Source: Caenispirillum bisanense
GTDB taxonomy: Bacteria; Pseudomonadota; Alphaproteobacteria; Rhodospirillales; Rhodospirillaceae
DNA: 64,000 bases
Direction: 5' to 3'
NCBI RefSeq assembly: GCF_039523075.1
Contig: NZ_BAAAEP010000006.1
Location: forward strand, 1 to 64,000
A program made the position numbers and the translations under genes. Below, one piece after another: positions 17,390 through 28,131 of this stretch. The notes under the pieces were generated by a model. The model searched no databases. It worked only from the letters and a program-made list of their open reading frames with translations, and was not told the origin of the DNA. Position 1 is the first letter of the stretch, and every line of letters begins with the position of its first letter.

Positions 17390-18619
17390 ATGATCGACAC
17401 CCCCGCCTCCGCCGCCCCCGCTGCCGACAGCCCGCAGGCGCGGCCGGCCGTCCGCCTGCAGAAAGGCCGCTCCGGCCGGCTGCGGCGCGGCAGCCCGTGG
17501 GTGTTCTCCAACGAGGTCGAGATGACCGCCGAGGCCAAGGCCCTGCCCGCCGGCAGCCTGGTCACCCTGGTCGATGCCGGCGACGAAAAGCTGGGCGTCG
17601 CCACCTTCAATGCCCACTCGCTGATCGCCGCCCGCGTCATCGACCGCGACTGGCAGACGACCGTCGACAGTCGAGTCGTGCAGCAGCGGCTGCAGGCGGC
17701 GCTCGACCTGCGGTCGCGCCTGTTCGACCGGCCGTTCTACCGGCTGGTTCATTCCGAAGGCGACGGCCTGCCCGGCCTCATCATCGACCGCTTCGGCGAC
17801 GTCCTCGCCCTTCAGGCCAATACCGCCGGCATGGAGCGCCTGACGCCGCTGGTCATCGAGGCCTGCGAGGCGCTGCTGCAGCCGTCCGCCATCGTGCTGC
17901 GCAACGACTCCCCGGCCCGCGGACTGGAGGGGCTGGAGACCGCCACCGTGGTCGCCCGCGGCAGCGTCGAGGCGCCGGTGCGGCTGGAGGAAAACGGCGT
18001 CGCCTACGTCGCCGACCTCGCCACCGGCCAGAAGACCGGCTGGTTCTACGACCAGCGCCCCAACCGCGCCTTCGTGGCGCAGCTGGCGGCGGGGCGGCGG
18101 GTGATCGACGTCTATGCCTATGCCGGCGCCTTCGGCCTGGCCTGCGCCGCCCGCGGCGCCGCCGAGGTGGTGCTGGTGGACCGCGCCGAGCGGGCGCAGG
18201 CCCTGGCGATGCAGGCGGCGGAGCTGAACGGCTTCGCCGACCGGGTGCGGCCGGTGCAGGCCGAGGCCTTCGGCGAACTGGCCCGGCTGGCCGCCGCCGG
18301 CGAGCGCTTCGGCGTCGTTATCTGCGATCCGCCGGCCTTCGCCAAGTCGCGCAAGGACCAGCCGCAGGCCGCCAAGGGCTACCGCAAGCTCGCCCGCCTG
18401 GGGGCGGCGCTGGTGGAACCGGGTGGCGTGCTGCTGTGCGGCTCGTGCAGCCACCACATGCCGCTGGAGATGTTCCAGGAGGAAGTCAGCCGCGGCATCG
18501 CCCAGGCCGGCCGCCACGGCCGCCTGCTGCATACCGGCTTCGCCGGGCCTGACCATCCGGTCCACCCGGCGCTGCCGGAAACCGCCTACCTGAAGACGCT
18601 GACCTTCCAGCTCGACTGA
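17390..18619 (+). CDS. rlmI: Class I SAM-dependent 23S rRNA methyltransferase, RlmI-like
   Basis: This 409-residue protein starts with a PUA-type RNA-binding domain (RLQKGRSGRLRRGSPWVFSNEV). A central beta-rich linker follows, then a Rossmann SAM-binding domain (VIDVYAYAGAFGLACAARGA). The family catalytic block is VVICDPPAFAKSRKDQ, followed by LLCGSCSHHM with the reactive Cys. These features match RlmI, which makes m5C1962 in 23S rRNA. The first about 20 residues are Ala/Pro-rich and not conserved. It is divergent from ccoN. Confidence 0.87.
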   Translation: MIDTPASAAPAADSPQARPAVRLQKGRSGRLRRGSPWVFSNEVEMTAEAKALPAGSLVTLVDAGDEKLGVATFNAHSLIAARVIDRDWQTTVDSRVVQQRLQAALDLRSRLFDRPFYRLVHSEGDGLPGLIIDRFGDVLALQANTAGMERLTPLVIEACEALLQPSAIVLRNDSPARGLEGLETATVVARGSVEAPVRLEENGVAYVADLATGQKTGWFYDQRPNRAFVAQLAAGRRVIDVYAYAGAFGLACAARGAAEVVLVDRAERAQALAMQAAELNGFADRVRPVQAEAFGELARLAAAGERFGVVICDPPAFAKSRKDQPQAAKGYRKLARLGAALVEPGGVLLCGSCSHHMPLEMFQEEVSRGIAQAGRHGRLLHTGFAGPDHPVHPALPETAYLKTLTFQLD

Positions 18620-18701
18620 GCCGGCGGGACGAGGACGAGGACGGAAGCGGGGCGGGACGGGGCGACGGCAGCGGCCGCGCCCCCTCCGTCGCCCGGCCGC
18701 C

Positions 18702-19532
18702 TCAGTGGCTGAGCAGCACCGGCACGGTCATGTGGCGCAGCATTTCCCGCGTCACGCCGCCGCGCAGGATATGCGGGAAGCCGTAGTGGCCATGGGCGCC
18801 CATCACCAGCATGCCGGCCGCCTCGTCGGAGACGCGGTTGAGCAGCATGTCGACGATGCCGATCTCCGTCGCCACCGCCGAGCGCAGGTCGCTGGCGATG
18901 CCGTGGGCGGCCAGGAAGTGCTGCACGTCCTCGTCCTTGTAGCCCGGCGAATCCGCTTCCGAGTCGCCCTTGCCGCGCACCACCATCACGCTCACCTTGT
19001 GCGCCGTCGCCAGCAGCGGCAGGGAATCGGACATGGCGCGGGCGGCCTCGCGGCCGGCGTTCCAGGCCACCATCACGTGGTCGTTCCAGCGCGGGAACTC
19101 GCCGGCATAGGGCACCACCAGCACCGGCCGGCCGGCGTTCAGCACCACCTGCTCGGTCATGTCCTCGGGCACGATGCCCTTGCCGGCGTCACGGTCGAAC
19201 TGGCCGACCACCGCCAGATCGGCGTGGCGGGCGGCGCGCACGAAGTAGTGGATGACGTTGGACGCCGTGATCAGCGGCGACATGGAGAACCGCACCGCCA
19301 CGCCGGCCGCCTCGGCCTCGGCGCGCACCTGGGCGGTGACCTCCTCGAACGCCGTCTTCAGGCGGTCGCTGGCGCGGTGCAGCGGGTCGATCATCGACAC
19401 GTGCGGGTCGGTCTGGGCGAAGCAGCCGTGCAGGGTGGCGCCATGCTGGCGGGCGATGCCCAGCGCCATGGCCACCCGCTTGGCGCAGCGCTCGGTGGTG
19501 TCGAGATGGACGACGATCGTCTTGTAAGGCAT
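18702..19532 (-). CDS. Universal stress protein, UspA family
   Basis: This 276-residue protein begins with the Usp strand YKTIVVHLDTTERCAKR and ends with GAHGHYGFPHILRGGVTREML, matching the Usp ATP-binding G-x2-G-x9-G pattern. Its length is about double a single Usp domain, so it is probably a tandem Usp protein with a degenerate first half. The ATG at 19532 has GGGAGG about 7 bases upstream; the open frame beyond it does not look coding. Such proteins help survival under starvation or redox stress; the ligand is not known here. Confidence 0.87.
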   Translation of the reverse strand: MPYKTIVVHLDTTERCAKRVAMALGIARQHGATLHGCFAQTDPHVSMIDPLHRASDRLKTAFEEVTAQVRAEAEAAGVAVRFSMSPLITASNVIHYFVRAARHADLAVVGQFDRDAGKGIVPEDMTEQVVLNAGRPVLVVPYAGEFPRWNDHVMVAWNAGREAARAMSDSLPLLATAHKVSVMVVRGKGDSEADSPGYKDEDVQHFLAAHGIASDLRSAVATEIGIVDMLLNRVSDEAAGMLVMGAHGHYGFPHILRGGVTREMLRHMTVPVLLSH

Positions 19533-19620
19533 ACGAAGATCCTCCCTGATGTATTTTTTGATAGGGAAGAAGCATACGCAAACCGCGAAGGCAGGCAACA
19601 GCCCACGTGTTACGGGGGCA

Positions 19621-20385
19621 TTACCGCCACGCCAGGACGGTGAAGTCGTGCGGCGTGTAATGGGTCAGCAGCTCGACGCGGGCGCCCAGGCCGTCGGCGG
19701 CGAAGGCGGCCCATTCCTCGGCATCGGCATAGAACAGCGAGCCGTCGTCGGGCCGCCCCTTGCGGCCGCGGCGGTCGAGCATGTTGAAGCCGAGGCCGCG
19801 CCGGCTCTGCCCCCACAGCTGGCGCAGCACGCCGCGGCAATGCTCCCGCCAGGCCTCCGGCGACTGGTCGAGCTTGAGGCCGAAGGTGCCGGAGGCGAAG
19901 GAATAGTCCGCCTCCTCCGTCGCCTCGCCGGACAGGTAGAAGCTGGCTCGGGGATCGGGGAAGCGGCGCTGCGCCGCCTCGATCAGCCGGGGGGAGAGGT
20001 CGTAGCCGACATAGGACGCGTCCGCCGCCAGCCAGCGGTTGCGCCGCAGCCAGCCGAACAGGGCACCGTAGCCGCAGCCGAGGTCGTTGATGCGCACCGC
20101 CCCCTGCGGCGCCCGGAACAGGCCGCCGCGCCGCACCTCCGGCCCGAACAGCCGCGCCAGCTGGCGGAACCGCAGGCGCTGGCCGCGGCCGTTGCTCCAC
20201 AGCACCGCCCGCGGGCGGGCGCCGTGCAGGCCGAAGGTCCAGTCGTAGGTGGCGGCGATGCGCAGGTCGAGGGCGCGCCGGTCCTCCGGCACGTCGGGAT
20301 AGACCACCCGCCCAACCTCCGCCGCGAAGGCGGAGCCGGCCTGGCTGTCGTCGTCGGTTTCGTCGTCACCAGGGGTGCGGGTCAT
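19621..20385 (-). CDS. Class I SAM-dependent methyltransferase, unknown substrate
   Basis: This 254-residue protein carries a Rossmann-type motif I, INDLGCGYGALFGWL, and motif II-like YVGYDLSPRLIEAAQRRF. Family members often act on small molecules or lipids. The N-terminal segment TYDWTFGLHGARPRAVLWS precedes the fold. No neighbouring biosynthetic gene points to a substrate. It lies convergent to nothing obvious and is separated by 88 bases from the stress-protein gene. Confidence 0.8.
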   Translation of the reverse strand: MTRTPGDDETDDDSQAGSAFAAEVGRVVYPDVPEDRRALDLRIAATYDWTFGLHGARPRAVLWSNGRGQRLRFRQLARLFGPEVRRGGLFRAPQGAVRINDLGCGYGALFGWLRRNRWLAADASYVGYDLSPRLIEAAQRRFPDPRASFYLSGEATEEADYSFASGTFGLKLDQSPEAWREHCRGVLRQLWGQSRRGLGFNMLDRRGRKGRPDDGSLFYADAEEWAAFAADGLGARVELLTHYTPHDFTVLAWR

Positions 20386-20500
20386 GCCGCCACCGTGCCA
20401 GCGGCAGCGACGCCGTGCAAGCAGCGCGGCATCCTTGGCAGCGTCACCTATCCTGAGTATGACGACGGAGCGACGAATGCGCGCCCGCCTTGTGCCGCTC

Positions 20501-20528
20501 TTGTGCGCCTTAGGACAGGCGTTATACT
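20501..20528 (+). promoter_or_regulatory. Probable sigma-70 promoter for the PfkB kinase gene
   Basis: TTGTGC (20501-20506), a 16-base spacer and TATACT (20523-20528) lie 55 bases before the start codon. Both boxes are close to the vegetative consensus, and no other candidate of similar quality is seen in the 197-base spacer. Confidence 0.6.
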
Positions 20529-20582
20529 GCGCGCCACGACTCCGGATCTAATCAACACGGACAAGACAGGGGACTTTCAGGT

Positions 20583-21581
20583 ATGGCCGACACCCGCTTC
20601 GATGTCGTTGGCATCGGGAACGCCATTGTCGACGTGCTGGCGAACGCCGAGGATGCCTTCCTCGCGACCCACGGCATGCCCAAGGGCGGGATGGTCCTGA
20701 TCGACGGCGCCAAGGCGGAGGGCATCTATGCCGCCATGGGTCCGGCCATTGAAAGCAGCGGCGGCTCGGCGGCCAACACGGTGGCCGGCATCGCCTCGCT
20801 GGGCGGCCGCCCGGCGTTCATCGGCAAGGTCGCCGAAGACACCCTGGGCCGCGTCTTCCGGCACGACATTTCCGCCATCGGCGTGCATTACGACACCCCG
20901 GTGCTGGCCGCCGCCGAGGGCGTGCCCACCGCCCGCTGCCTTATTCTCGTCACCCCCGATGCGCAGCGGACGATGAATACCTATCTTGGCGCCTGCACCC
21001 GGCTGGCGCCCGCCGATATCGACGAGGACCTGATCGCCAGCGCCGAGGTGACCTATGTGGAGGGTTACCAGTGGGACGCGCCGCTGGCCAAGGACGCCAT
21101 CGTCCGCGCCTGCCTCGCCGCCCAGGAAGCCGGCCGCAAGGTCGCCCTGTCGCTGTCGGATTCCTTCTGTGTCGACCGTCATCGCGAGGAATTTCTTGAA
21201 CTGACGGAAGGACTGGTGGATATCCTGTTCGCCAACGAGGCGGAGATCATGTCGCTCTACCGGACCGACAGCTTCGACGCCGCCGCCCGTCAGGTGCGGG
21301 AGCATGTCGAAATCGCCTGTCTGACACGCAGCGCCAAGGGCAGCGTGATCGTAAACGGTCAGGACAGCTTCGTGGTGGACGCGCATCCGCCGGCACGCCT
21401 TGTCGATACGACGGGCGCCGGTGACCTCTATGCTTCGGGGTTCCTTTTCGGGTATACCCGCGGCAAGTCGCTGGCCGAGAGCGGCCATCTGGCCAGCCGA
21501 TGCGCGGCCGAGATCATCAGCCACATGGGCGCCCGGCCGGACGTCCCCTTGAAGACGCTGCTGGCAACGGAACTGGCGTAG
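20583..21581 (+). CDS. PfkB-family carbohydrate/nucleoside kinase (adenosine kinase-like)
   Basis: This 332-residue kinase starts with FDVVGIGNAIVDVLA and has GGSAANTVAGIASLGG, the PfkB N-terminal signature. It ends with DTTGAGDLYASGFLFG, containing the catalytic Asp and anion hole. Bacterial homologues with the DVLANAEDAFL pattern are usually called adenosine kinases, but fructokinase or another sugar kinase is possible. It phosphorylates with ATP in the cytoplasm. typA follows 40 bases later, so the two may share a transcript. Confidence 0.85.
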   Translation: MADTRFDVVGIGNAIVDVLANAEDAFLATHGMPKGGMVLIDGAKAEGIYAAMGPAIESSGGSAANTVAGIASLGGRPAFIGKVAEDTLGRVFRHDISAIGVHYDTPVLAAAEGVPTARCLILVTPDAQRTMNTYLGACTRLAPADIDEDLIASAEVTYVEGYQWDAPLAKDAIVRACLAAQEAGRKVALSLSDSFCVDRHREEFLELTEGLVDILFANEAEIMSLYRTDSFDAAARQVREHVEIACLTRSAKGSVIVNGQDSFVVDAHPPARLVDTTGAGDLYASGFLFGYTRGKSLAESGHLASRCAAEIISHMGARPDVPLKTLLATELA

Positions 21582-21621
21582 GGCCCTTCCGTCGGTCGGC
21601 GCGGACGCAGATTGGAAAGTC

Positions 21622-23442
<1,821 letters not shown>

Positions 23443-23471
23443 TCCCAGGCCGCACGCCACGACACGGACGT

Positions 23472-23496
23472 GGGCCGCTCCCCCTGGGGGCGGCCC
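23472..23496 (+). terminator. Hairpin after typA
   Basis: GGGCCGC pairs with GCGGCCC, with additional C/G pairing inside (CCCC with GGGG). It starts 29 bases beyond the stop. The following GTGTTG is only weakly U-rich, so termination is likely but not certain. Confidence 0.6.
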
Positions 23497-23569
23497 GTGT
23501 TGCTGAACAGCCCTCACCGGCCCTACGCGCCCGAGCAGGCGGCCTTCCACATGGCGGCCTTCGCCGGCC

Positions 23570-24064
23570 TCAGCTGAAGGTGGGGATGCGCTTCACCGTC
23601 ACCGGCGGCGTTTCCACCCGGGCGGCGACGATGAGGATGTGGCTCACCGGCTCGCCCTCCGCCGGGGCCGCCGGCAGGACCAGCCGCTGCCAGACCTGCT
23701 CGGTGCCGTCGAACTGGGCCTTGTAGCTGCGCCACACCGGGCTGCGCCGCTCCAGCGCCGTCCCGAACTCGTATTCGATCAGCTGGCGCTGGCCGGCGGG
23801 CAGGATGTGCTCGGGGATGGCGTCGAGCGCCAGGCCGGTCAGGTCGGTGTGGAAGGCCGCCCGCAGGGCCGGGCCGTACCAGCGGTACCAGTAGGTGCCG
23901 TCGCGCCGTTCGATGATCACCGCATTGGCCCGCCAGCGCGCCAGATCGACGCGCAGCATGTCGGCCGCCAGCGGCAGCCCGCGGTCCCAGCCGAGAGCCT
24001 GCCACAGCGCGTAAAGTTCCCGCAGCGGCGGGACCATCGAGTCGATGACGCTCTGCTTCAGCAT
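23570..24064 (-). CDS. PAS-domain-like protein
   Basis: This 164-residue protein resembles the PAS_5 family of small alphaproteobacterial PAS proteins. A helical N-terminus with Asp/Arg-rich ADMLRVDLARW is followed by a PAS-like core (IERRDGTYWYRWYGPALRAAF, DLTGLALDAIP). It ends with a strand containing SHILIVAARVE. No output domain is attached. A ligand- or redox-sensing role is inferred from the fold. It lies convergent to typA and 80 bases after a Nudix gene on the same strand. Confidence 0.65.
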   Translation of the reverse strand: MLKQSVIDSMVPPLRELYALWQALGWDRGLPLAADMLRVDLARWRANAVIIERRDGTYWYRWYGPALRAAFHTDLTGLALDAIPEHILPAGQRQLIEYEFGTALERRSPVWRSYKAQFDGTEQVWQRLVLPAAPAEGEPVSHILIVAARVETPPVTVKRIPTFS

Positions 24065-24144
24065 GGCTCCGGTCTACGACGTTCGGTCTATCCCGCCAAG
24101 CCGTGCAAAGGTGTAGCGCGACCGGGACAAAGGGCGCCGGGCGG

Positions 24145-24690
24145 TCACTCCGGTGCCCGCGGACGCTCCGGCGCCGGCTCGGGCGCGAAGTCGCGGCGGC
24201 CGTGCTGGCGGCGGTGGGCCTCCAGCGCCCAGGCGACGGAGGGGAAGGCGAGGTCGTGCCATGGGATCTCGTCCCACGCCAGCAGCGCCACCTCCAGGCT
24301 TTCCGGCCCCGGCCCGTGGTCGGCGTCCAGCATCTCGGCGCGATAGATGAGGTGCACCTGGCTGATGTGGGTGAGGCTGTAGAGGCCGAGCAGCGGCCCA
24401 ACCGTCACCCGCGCCCGCGCTTCCTCCCACACCTCGCGGGCGGCGCCGGCTTCGGTGGTCTCGTTCAGTTCCATGAAGCCGGCCGGGATGGTCCAGAACC
24501 CCTTGCGCGGCTCGATGGCGCGGCGGGCGAGCAGGTAACGGTCGCCCCAGGTGGCGACGGCGCCGACGATGATCTTGGGGTTCTCGTAGGCGATGAAGCC
24601 GCAGTCCTCGCAGATCAGGCGGGGGCGTTCGTCGCCATCGGGCACACGCTCCACCACCGGGCCGCGCGGGCCTGCCGTTCCGTCGCTCAT
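24145..24690 (-). CDS. Nudix hydrolase with zinc-ribbon motif
   Basis: The protein carries a partial zinc-ribbon-like CEDCGFIAYENPKIIVGAV near its N-terminus, then the Nudix box GFMELNETTEAGAAREVWEEARA, with metal-binding REVWEE. That arrangement is typical of NudC-like and NUDT-type hydrolases acting on NAD-like dinucleotides or nucleoside diphosphates. The ATG at 24690 begins as related proteins do (MSDG), but has no good Shine-Dalgarno. An ATG at 24717 has GGAGG only two bases upstream and would add nine residues. Start is therefore uncertain; the product is clear. Confidence 0.82.
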   Translation of the reverse strand: MSDGTAGPRGPVVERVPDGDERPRLICEDCGFIAYENPKIIVGAVATWGDRYLLARRAIEPRKGFWTIPAGFMELNETTEAGAAREVWEEARARVTVGPLLGLYSLTHISQVHLIYRAEMLDADHGPGPESLEVALLAWDEIPWHDLAFPSVAWALEAHRRQHGRRDFAPEPAPERPRAPE

Positions 24691-24802
24691 GGGGGATATC
24701 CGCTCGCTGCCGGTCATGGCCTCCAATGTGCGCGCCGCCACCGCCGAGAGCAAGGGCGGCAACCGGCTCACCGAGGGCGCAGGGGGCGGCGGCGGCGCCA
24801 AA

Positions 24803-24837
24803 GGAAAACGGCGCCGGATTGCTCCGGCGCCGTTTCC
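24803..24837 (-). terminator. Terminator after the OmpA-family gene
   Basis: Thirteen-base perfect arms (AAACGGCGCCGGA and its complement) enclose a four-base loop, 36 bases beyond the stop. On the minus strand the stem is followed by a T-rich run (TTTCC). The sequence is nearly symmetrical and could work in both directions. Confidence 0.75.
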
Positions 24838-24872
24838 TGCTCTGAGTGCACCGCGGAGGTGCGCCCGCGTCC

Positions 24873-25916
24873 TTACTGGATGCGGATCATGACGCGACGG
24901 TTCTGCGGCTCGCGCACGCCGTCGGCGGTCGGGACCAGCGGCTGCGACTCACCTTCGGCGGCGATCGACATCAGGTTACGCGGCACGCCCTGGCTTTCCA
25001 GGTAGGTGGCGACGGCCTCGGCGCGGCGCATGGACAGACGCATGTTGTAGTCGTCCGGACCCGAGCGGTCGGCGTGGCCGGTGACGTTGATCACGGTCGG
25101 GGTGGCGTTGCGGGCCGAGGAGGCGGCCTGGTTCAGCACCGACTGGGCTTCCGGGGTGAGGTTCGAGCGGTCGAACTCGAAGAACACCAGATAGTCGCGG
25201 GCGGCCGGGCGCTGGGCGACCGGTTCAGCCTGCGGCGCCGGGGCCGGAGCGGCGGCCGGGGCCGGCGGCGGAGCCGGCGGGGCGCCGAAGGTGTAGCGCA
25301 CGCCAACCATGATGGTGTGGTTTTCGTACTCGGTGTCGTAGGAACCGACGCCGTTGTTCAGCGACAGGTCCGGCGCCTGGAAGTAGCGGTAGTCCAGGGT
25401 CAGGTCGACGTTGTCGGTGATGCCGTAGGCGGCACCGGCAATGCCCTGCCACGCCCACGAGGTGTCGCCGTCATCGGTGAAGCCGCCGGTGGCGTTGCGG
25501 ATGTTTTCCGCTTCCACGCGGGCGAAGCCGAGGCCGGCGCCCAGGTACGGCTTCAGGCCGATGCCGAAGTCGAATTCGTACAGCACGTTGGCCATGCCGG
25601 CCAGGGCGTTGATGGAGCCGCTGCCGCCGACGCCCGGGGTCACGCGATCCACGTCGTTGTCGCGGTAGCTGAATTCCAGCTCGGTGCGCAGGCCGTTGCC
25701 CCAGGCGTAACCGCCGGCGATCATGGCGGCCCAGCCGTCCTCGAAGCGCACGGTGGCATCGCCGGCGCCGCCGGTGCCGTCAAGGTCGGAGTTCTCGGGG
25801 ATGACGTAGCCGCCGCCGAGGGAGATGTACGGGCCCTGGTTCTGAGCCAGGGCGGGCGCGCCGGCAGCGACCGCAAGGGCGATGACGCTGGCAGCGAGGG
25901 CGAGGGAGCGCTTCAT
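24873..25916 (-). CDS. OmpA-family outer membrane protein
   Basis: This 347-residue protein opens with a signal peptide (KRSLALAASVIALAVAAGAPALAQ). An eight-stranded beta-barrel domain follows (YISLGGGYVIPE ... HTIMVGVRYTFG), then a Pro/Ala linker (about residues 205-235) and a C-terminal OmpA peptidoglycan-binding domain. That domain shows VFFEFDRSNLTPEAQSVL, NVTGHADRSGPDDYNMRLS with the DAP-binding Asp/Arg, and NRRVMIRI. It anchors the outer membrane to peptidoglycan. The ATG at 25916 has AAGGAAGG upstream and starts the signal peptide; longer frames upstream are not coding. It has its own terminator. Confidence 0.92.
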   Translation of the reverse strand: MKRSLALAASVIALAVAAGAPALAQNQGPYISLGGGYVIPENSDLDGTGGAGDATVRFEDGWAAMIAGGYAWGNGLRTELEFSYRDNDVDRVTPGVGGSGSINALAGMANVLYEFDFGIGLKPYLGAGLGFARVEAENIRNATGGFTDDGDTSWAWQGIAGAAYGITDNVDLTLDYRYFQAPDLSLNNGVGSYDTEYENHTIMVGVRYTFGAPPAPPPAPAAAPAPAPQAEPVAQRPAARDYLVFFEFDRSNLTPEAQSVLNQAASSARNATPTVINVTGHADRSGPDDYNMRLSMRRAEAVATYLESQGVPRNLMSIAAEGESQPLVPTADGVREPQNRRVMIRIQ

Positions 25917-26225
25917 GACGCGGACCTTCCTTCTTTCAATCCTGAACCGTGTCGTGGCTGCCACAGGGGAAAGCGGCATGGGCCACGTAGGGCGCGATGT
26001 TCTGGCGCTAGGGTGTGCCCCAACCGGCGCAGAAATCAAGTTCTGGAACGGGTTGGAGCGGGTTCCGCTGCCACCGTCGCAGCGTTTTCCCCACACCTGT
26101 TGCGCAGCAGCAACAGCTCTGTGGCGAGAATACGCCAAACGGGCTCAACCATTACCCCATAAGGCGAAGGGGCGCCCGCTGCGGGCGCCCCTTGCCAGGA
26201 TTTTTGCCGGCCGTGGCGGCGCGAC
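25917..26225. other. Spacer upstream of the OmpA-family gene
   Basis: This 309-base stretch has no supported gene. It holds the promoter region of the OmpA-family gene on the minus strand and, at its left-reading start, the terminator of the SDR gene. The section 26090-26160 is relatively AT-rich compared with surrounding DNA. Confidence 0.5.
26167..26193 (-). terminator. Hairpin after the SDR gene
   Basis: AAGGGGCGCCCGC and GCGGGCGCCCCTT form a perfect 13-base-pair stem with a one-base centre, 33 bases beyond the SDR stop. The 3' flank on the minus strand (CGCCTTATGG) is weakly U-rich. On the plus strand GATTTTTGCC follows at some distance. Confidence 0.55.
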
Positions 26226-26987
26226 TCAGCGCGGCTCCAGCCGGATGGCGCCGTCCAGGCGGATGACGGTGCCGTTCAGCATGCGGTTGCCGCAGATGGA
26301 GAGCACCAGGTCGGCGTATTCCGAGGCCTTGCCCAGGCGCTTCGGGAACAGGGTCTTGGCCAGCAGGCTGTCGAGCACGTCCGGCGGCAGGCCCTCGAAC
26401 ATCGGCGTCTCGAAGATGCCCGGCGCGATGCACATGACGCGCACGCCCTTGGGCGCGAATTCGCGCGCCGCCGGCAGGGTCAGCGAGGCGACGCCGCCCT
26501 TGGAGGCGGCATAGGCGGCCTGGCCGAACTGGCCCTCGAAGGCGGCGACCGAGGTGGTGTTGACGATGACGCCGCGCTCGCCTTCCTCCAGCGGGTCGAG
26601 GCCCACCATGTCGGCGGCGGCCTGCGACATGACGTTGAAGGTGCCGATCAGGTTGATCTGGATGACGCGGGAGAAGGCGCCCAGGTCCATGGCCCCTTCC
26701 TTGCCGACGATGCGGGCGCCGTGGACGACGCCGGCGCAGTTGACGGCGATGCGGGCCGGGCCGTGCGCCTCGCGCCCCTTGGCGATGGCGGCCTTCACCG
26801 AGGCGGCGTCGGTGACGTCGCAGACGGCGGCCAGGCCGCCGATCTCGCGCGCCGCGGCGGTCAGCTTGTCCTCGTTGAGGTCGAGCAGCGTGACCTTGGC
26901 GCCGGCGGCGGCCAGCGCCGCGGCGGTGGCCCGGCCGAGGCCGGAAGCGGCGCCGGTGACGATGGCGGCCTGCCCTTGGACGTTCAT
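26226..26987 (-). CDS. Short-chain dehydrogenase, 3-hydroxyacyl-CoA dehydrogenase type-2-like
   Basis: This 253-residue SDR has the NAD-binding motif TGAASGLGRAT, the acidic residue in DLNEDKL that selects NAD+, NCAGV, and the catalytic Ser-Tyr-Lys in NTTSVAAFEG and YAASKGG. The pattern EGQFGQAAYAASKGGV and the C-terminal ETPMFEGLP ... FPKRLGK closely resemble HSD17B10/FabG-like 3-hydroxyacyl-CoA dehydrogenases of beta-oxidation. The start at 26987 has GGGAGG at 5 bases. The open frame upstream is not coding. It follows an EamA transporter gene on the same strand. Confidence 0.87.
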   Translation of the reverse strand: MNVQGQAAIVTGAASGLGRATAAALAAAGAKVTLLDLNEDKLTAAAREIGGLAAVCDVTDAASVKAAIAKGREAHGPARIAVNCAGVVHGARIVGKEGAMDLGAFSRVIQINLIGTFNVMSQAAADMVGLDPLEEGERGVIVNTTSVAAFEGQFGQAAYAASKGGVASLTLPAAREFAPKGVRVMCIAPGIFETPMFEGLPPDVLDSLLAKTLFPKRLGKASEYADLVLSICGNRMLNGTVIRLDGAIRLEPR

Positions 26988-27060
26988 GTATTCCTCCCGG
27001 TATTTTTTGCACAGAAGATGAGGATGGTTTGCATACCAGATTCGCCCCCGAACCGAAAGA

Positions 27061-28005
27061 TCACGTCGGGCGGGAGGCATCGTGCGGCGGCGGCGCCTGC
27101 TTCACCCGTGCCTCGCGCAGCAGGATGTAGAGGGTGGAGGCGGCGATGATCAGCGCCCCCACCAGGGTCATCCAGCTCGGCTGCTCGGCGAACATCAGGA
27201 AGCCGAGCGCCCAGGCGATGGGGATCTGGAAGTAGTCGAAGGGCACCACGATGGTGGTGTCGGCCAAGCGGTAGGCGCGCAGGGCGAAGTACTGCCCCAT
27301 GGTGCCGAGCGCCCCCACCCCGGCCAGCACCGCCAGCACTCCGGCATCGGGCGTCTTCCAGTGCGGCAGCGAGGCAATGCCGGTGACGATGATGGAGGCG
27401 ATGGAAAACCACGTCAGCATGGTCAGCGGCCCTTCCGTCGCCGCCATGCGCTTGATGAGGGTGATGACGCAGGCCATCAGGAAGGCCGCCGCCACCGCCG
27501 CCCAGGCGGCGGCGTTGAGGTCGCCGGTGTCGGGCCGCAGGATCAGCAGCACGCCGACGAAGCCGCAGGCGGTCGCCGCCCACCGCCGCCAGCGCACCGC
27601 CTCGCCCAGGAACAGCACCGCCAGCACGATGAGGAACAGCGGCCGGGCATAGGCCAGCGCCGTCGCCGCCGCCAGTTCCATGTTGGCGATGGCGTAGAAG
27701 ATGCACAGCATGGTGGCCGAGCCGAACAGCGCCCGCAGCACATGCAGCCCCGGCCGGTGGGTGACCAGCACCGAGCCCATGTCGCGCCACGGCAGGAAGG
27801 GCATCAGGGCGACGAAGCCGAACACGCAGCGGAAGAAGGCCACCTCGAACCCGTGCAGGTCGCCGCCCGACAGCTTCGCCCCCGCCCCCATGAAGCCGAA
27901 GGCGACCGAGCTGGCCATCATCCACAGGGCGCCGCGCACGTTGTGGGACAGTTGCTGCGGCAGGGCATCGAACGGCCGCAGCAGACGCTGCAGGAGGGAC
28001 GGCAT
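27061..28005 (-). CDS. EamA-family (DMT) transporter
   Basis: This 314-residue protein has about ten transmembrane helices in two repeated EamA units. The first begins NVRGALWMMASSVAFGFMGAGAKL, the second after residue 160 with AAWAAVAAAFLMACVITLIKRM. Members export metabolites or amino acids and sit in the inner membrane. The start at 28005 gives a normal length; upstream of it only a weak GGAA is seen. Substrate is unknown. Confidence 0.87.
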   Translation of the reverse strand: MPSLLQRLLRPFDALPQQLSHNVRGALWMMASSVAFGFMGAGAKLSGGDLHGFEVAFFRCVFGFVALMPFLPWRDMGSVLVTHRPGLHVLRALFGSATMLCIFYAIANMELAAATALAYARPLFLIVLAVLFLGEAVRWRRWAATACGFVGVLLILRPDTGDLNAAAWAAVAAAFLMACVITLIKRMAATEGPLTMLTWFSIASIIVTGIASLPHWKTPDAGVLAVLAGVGALGTMGQYFALRAYRLADTTIVVPFDYFQIPIAWALGFLMFAEQPSWMTLVGALIIAASTLYILLREARVKQAPPPHDASRPT

Positions 28006-28131
28006 GGCGGTTCCGGGCGCAGGAAAACGGCGGAAATCATGGCCCGACTCCGCTGCCGGGGCCAGAGCCACTCTGCGATCCCGGCCATCGCCATCGGGCA
28101 TGCCGCCGTCTGCGCTGGGGCGCCGGCGGCC

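Noticed and set aside
17072..18565. N-terminal extension of the ccoN frame by almost 500 codons
   Set aside because: It lies opposite the rRNA methyltransferase gene and has no relation to CcoN; the ATG at 17071 has an excellent Shine-Dalgarno.
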